From positions 1 through 16,352 of the forward strand of contig JABUUR010000003.1 in NCBI GenBank assembly GCA_021443065.1: DNA of 16,352 nucleotides, given 5' to 3'. The translations under genes were made by a program, and so were the position numbers. Every line of letters begins with the position of its first letter. Within the stretch, counting starts at the first letter, position 1. The stretch is from Fibrobacter sp. (GTDB taxonomy: Bacteria; Fibrobacterota; Fibrobacteria; Fibrobacterales; Fibrobacteraceae). The notes beneath the pieces are model-generated. The model was not told the origin of the DNA. It saw only the letters and a program-made list of their open reading frames with translations, and searched no databases. Positions 14,496-16,352 of this stretch are shown one piece after another.

Positions 14496-16106
14496 ATGAA
14501 AAAGTTTATACTCGCAATGATACTACTCTCATTGGCCGCCCACGCCGAGGACTCCCAAGGAGTCCGTGCCAACGTGGAGTTGATTTCCGGAACAAAACAG
14601 GTGGTGCAGTTTCTCGGTATCCATCAGGACACCGTAAGCCTCGGCGGTACGATCCAGGGCAAGTTCACCGTTCTTAAAATTGCAAAGGACCGTTTCAAAA
14701 CCATCGTCGACGAGCAAGGCAACGACCTTCTGAACAGCCCCGACGTTGTGGAACCGGCAAGCAACGAGAGTGTAGACAACCCGGCAGTGAACGATACCGC
14801 CAGCCACAACGCCTGGGCAGAAAATACCGCAACCAAACCGGAGGCGGATTCAACATCAGATTCCACGGCGCAGCCAAATTCGGAAACTCCCGTCTACAAT
14901 CCGTTCTTGAATTCCGTGGACAGCAGGCACATCTTTGTAGCCCTGGAGCGCCGGGCCATCGATTCCGCCCTGGCCGAACAATTGAACGGCCTCATGATGC
15001 GGATGCTCCAGGAATCAGGCATTCCCGCTGTATTTGCAAGGCGCACCGACTTCGGCTACTGCAGGGAATCTTCTTGCATCAGGGATTCCCTCAAGCATTA
15101 CGGAGCGGTTTCCGTCTACCTGGGGAGCATTATCACCGCCAAGTCCCAAGACTCCATCACCGTCCAGGTGAACCACTACAACCTGCAAGACTCCACCGGC
15201 AAGAGCGGCGAAAGCGCCACCATGAATTTATCCACAATGAAAGCCCTGGGCGACGCCATGTCCGCCGACAAGTTCAAGAATTTCATGATGCAAGTTCAGG
15301 GTGTCGAACCGCCCCAACCCAAGGAAAAGAAAAGTTACATCTATGTAGAGACCAATCCCGAAGGCGCAACCCTCGCAACAGACACCCAAGGTGAAATCTG
15401 CCGCACCCCATGTTCCTTTGCCAGCCAGGACACGGGCAAGGTCGTTCTCTACGCCTACTGGAACGTGGACAAGCAGCTTTGGGGCGCCCGCAGCGCGGTA
15501 GTGCCCATTCCCTTCGACACCACCAAGATATCCATAAAACTCAAGCCCATGCGCCCCGAACTGCGCATCATGACCGTCCCCGGCAACGCGGAAATCTACG
15601 CAGGTTCAGCCCCGGTGACCGTCAAGTCAAAACCCATCGGGCACACCCCCGACAAATTCCCCATTTTTGAACCGGGCAACACCACCGTACAACTGCGTAA
15701 AGAGGGCTACCGAGACACCACGGTGACAACCTTCGTGCCCCCCACCGACTTGACCGAGTTGAACATCGAAATGCAACCCATTACCGACATCGAGGAAATG
15801 CAAGCCCAGAACGCCTGGTTAAAGCAGAGGAAAGTCCGTAAGGTTGGACACATACTCATGGGTTCCTCCATCTGCCCCATCGCCATTGGCGGATTGTTCA
15901 CCTACCTTGCGGGCCAGGACTACAACGACGCCGATAAAATCAAGAGGGAATTGCAACTGCCCAGTTCCGGCGGAGAGCATTACCAGGCGAGAGTCCAGGA
16001 AAACCACGACCTGGTGAACAAAGGCAAGCGTAAAAACATCATCGGAGGGACCCTCATGGGAATCGGAGCAGCCATGCTGGGGGCAGGTTTTGTGCTTTCA
16101 TTCTAA
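14496..16106 (+). CDS. Multidomain PEGA protein with C-terminal membrane hairpin (long form)
   Basis: A 536-residue protein started at ATG 14496; the TTG at 14490 adds only two residues. Residues 1-17 are a signal peptide. Residues 22-75 look like a small beta-barrel (VELISGTKQVVQFLGIHQDT). Residues 77-138 are a low-complexity D/S/T/N/P linker. Residues 140-270 look like an alpha/beta domain with C189 and C194 (GYCRESSC) followed by HYGAVSVYLGSI, a layout seen in CsgG/LpoB-like envelope domains. Two PEGA units follow: about 280-352 (YVETNPEGATLATD, with C302/C306) and about 354-430 (IMTVPGNAEIYAG, then LRKEGYRDTTVT). Residues 448-472 and 513-536 are hydrophobic segments with a polar loop, matching the hairpin of the preceding protein. 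The gap to the previous gene is 7 bases. Its function is unknown; an envelope scaffold is the likely role. Confidence 0.8.
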   Translation: MKKFILAMILLSLAAHAEDSQGVRANVELISGTKQVVQFLGIHQDTVSLGGTIQGKFTVLKIAKDRFKTIVDEQGNDLLNSPDVVEPASNESVDNPAVNDTASHNAWAENTATKPEADSTSDSTAQPNSETPVYNPFLNSVDSRHIFVALERRAIDSALAEQLNGLMMRMLQESGIPAVFARRTDFGYCRESSCIRDSLKHYGAVSVYLGSIITAKSQDSITVQVNHYNLQDSTGKSGESATMNLSTMKALGDAMSADKFKNFMMQVQGVEPPQPKEKKSYIYVETNPEGATLATDTQGEICRTPCSFASQDTGKVVLYAYWNVDKQLWGARSAVVPIPFDTTKISIKLKPMRPELRIMTVPGNAEIYAGSAPVTVKSKPIGHTPDKFPIFEPGNTTVQLRKEGYRDTTVTTFVPPTDLTELNIEMQPITDIEEMQAQNAWLKQRKVRKVGHILMGSSICPIAIGGLFTYLAGQDYNDADKIKRELQLPSSGGEHYQARVQENHDLVNKGKRKNIIGGTLMGIGAAMLGAGFVLSF

Positions 16107-16190
16107 AAAAAGTCCCAAAAAGGTCGAAAATACCATATTTGACGCAACAACCATTTTCAAAATCTCAAAAGATAACCTAAATTTACACTG
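16107..16190. other. Intergenic region after the envelope operon
   Basis: These 84 bases hold A-rich sequence and the predicted -10 element of the next gene. I see no stem followed by a T-run, so there is no recognisable rho-independent terminator for the five-gene operon; some read-through is possible. Confidence 0.5.
16178..16183 (+). promoter_or_regulatory. Predicted -10 element TAAATT for the 3'-edge gene
   Basis: TAAATT is followed by TACACTG (seven bases) and then ATG 16191. No Shine-Dalgarno sequence precedes the ATG. The string ATTTACACT (16181-16189) is shared with the promoter of the operon at 10471. The layout predicts a leaderless message. Confidence 0.6.
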
Positions 16191-16352
16191 ATGCGTAGAC
16201 TATTATTTTCTTTGTCTCTTTTAGCTGCCGCTGCAGTAACGACCCAGGCCGCCGACTTCGAACGTTCGAATTGGCGTCATCAGTTGTACGTGCAGGCAGA
16301 ACCCGCCTTTTTAAACTTCAAGGGCTCCGTCGGTGACGAAAGAATCGTCATG
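16191..16352 (+). CDS. Partial gene for an exported protein, cut by the window edge
   Basis: Only the first 54 codons are present. They encode a signal peptide (MRRLLFSLSLLAAAAVTTQA, likely cleavage after QAA at about 21) and the start of a mature domain (WRHQLYVQAEPAFLNFKG). The alternating pattern in QLYVQAEPAFLNF suggests a beta strand, so an outer-membrane barrel protein is possible, but too little is visible. It appears to have its own promoter. It may be functionally tied to the upstream envelope operon. Confidence 0.65.
   Translation, partial: MRRLLFSLSLLAAAAVTTQAADFERSNWRHQLYVQAEPAFLNFKGSVGDERIVM

Noticed and set aside
16107..16135. A terminator after the envelope operon
   Set aside because: The A-rich stretch has no stem of useful length followed by T residues on the plus strand.

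Overview
The window looks like chromosomal DNA of a Fibrobacter-type bacterium (phylum Fibrobacterota). The clues are a lipoprotein GH5 glucanase with a CBM11-like module, many lipoprotein signal peptides, PEGA-domain envelope proteins, roughly balanced base composition and compact gene spacing. This is inference from gene content; no rRNA or species marker is present. I see no tRNA, rRNA, CRISPR array, insertion sequence, prophage or integration site.

Layout. (1) 67-2001 (+): an exported, lipid-anchored GH5 glycoside hydrolase, closed by a good rho-independent terminator. (2) 2098-5622 (+): a 1174-residue secreted protein joining an HEXXH/EG metallopeptidase-like domain, TolB-type propeller repeats and a C-terminal Omp85-like beta-barrel. 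(3) 8087 down to 5626 (-): a four-gene unit encoding a small outer-membrane barrel-like protein and three unrelated lipoproteins; its last gene meets gene 2 tail to tail with a 3-base gap. (4) 10443 down to 8108 (-): xseB (exonuclease VII small subunit), an OppF/DppF-type ABC ATPase overlapping it, and an RlmD/RumA-type RNA m5U methyltransferase. (5) 10471-16106 (+), divergent from xseB: a tightly packed five-gene envelope operon with three related Ig/PKD-like lipoproteins of 235, 437 and 458 residues, then two PEGA proteins of 209 and 536 residues ending in the same two-helix membrane hairpin. (6) 16191 to the window edge (+): the start of an exported protein.

The best candidate for an undescribed system is the 10471-16106 operon. 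Its order (surface or periplasmic lipoproteins, then membrane-anchored PEGA proteins, with overlapping or nearly abutting genes) suggests one envelope assembly. No substrate or catalytic activity can be read from it.

The most striking non-coding signal is a start-site rule. Four genes at transcription-unit starts (8087-, 10443-, 10471+, 16191+) each carry TANATT exactly 7 bases before the start codon and lack a usable Shine-Dalgarno site. That spacing would place transcription start at or next to the first base of the start codon, so these are candidate leaderless mRNAs. Several other genes, most of them internal to operons, have Shine-Dalgarno sequences instead. Two of these TANATT elements sit back to back, one base apart, between xseB and the lipoprotein operon.
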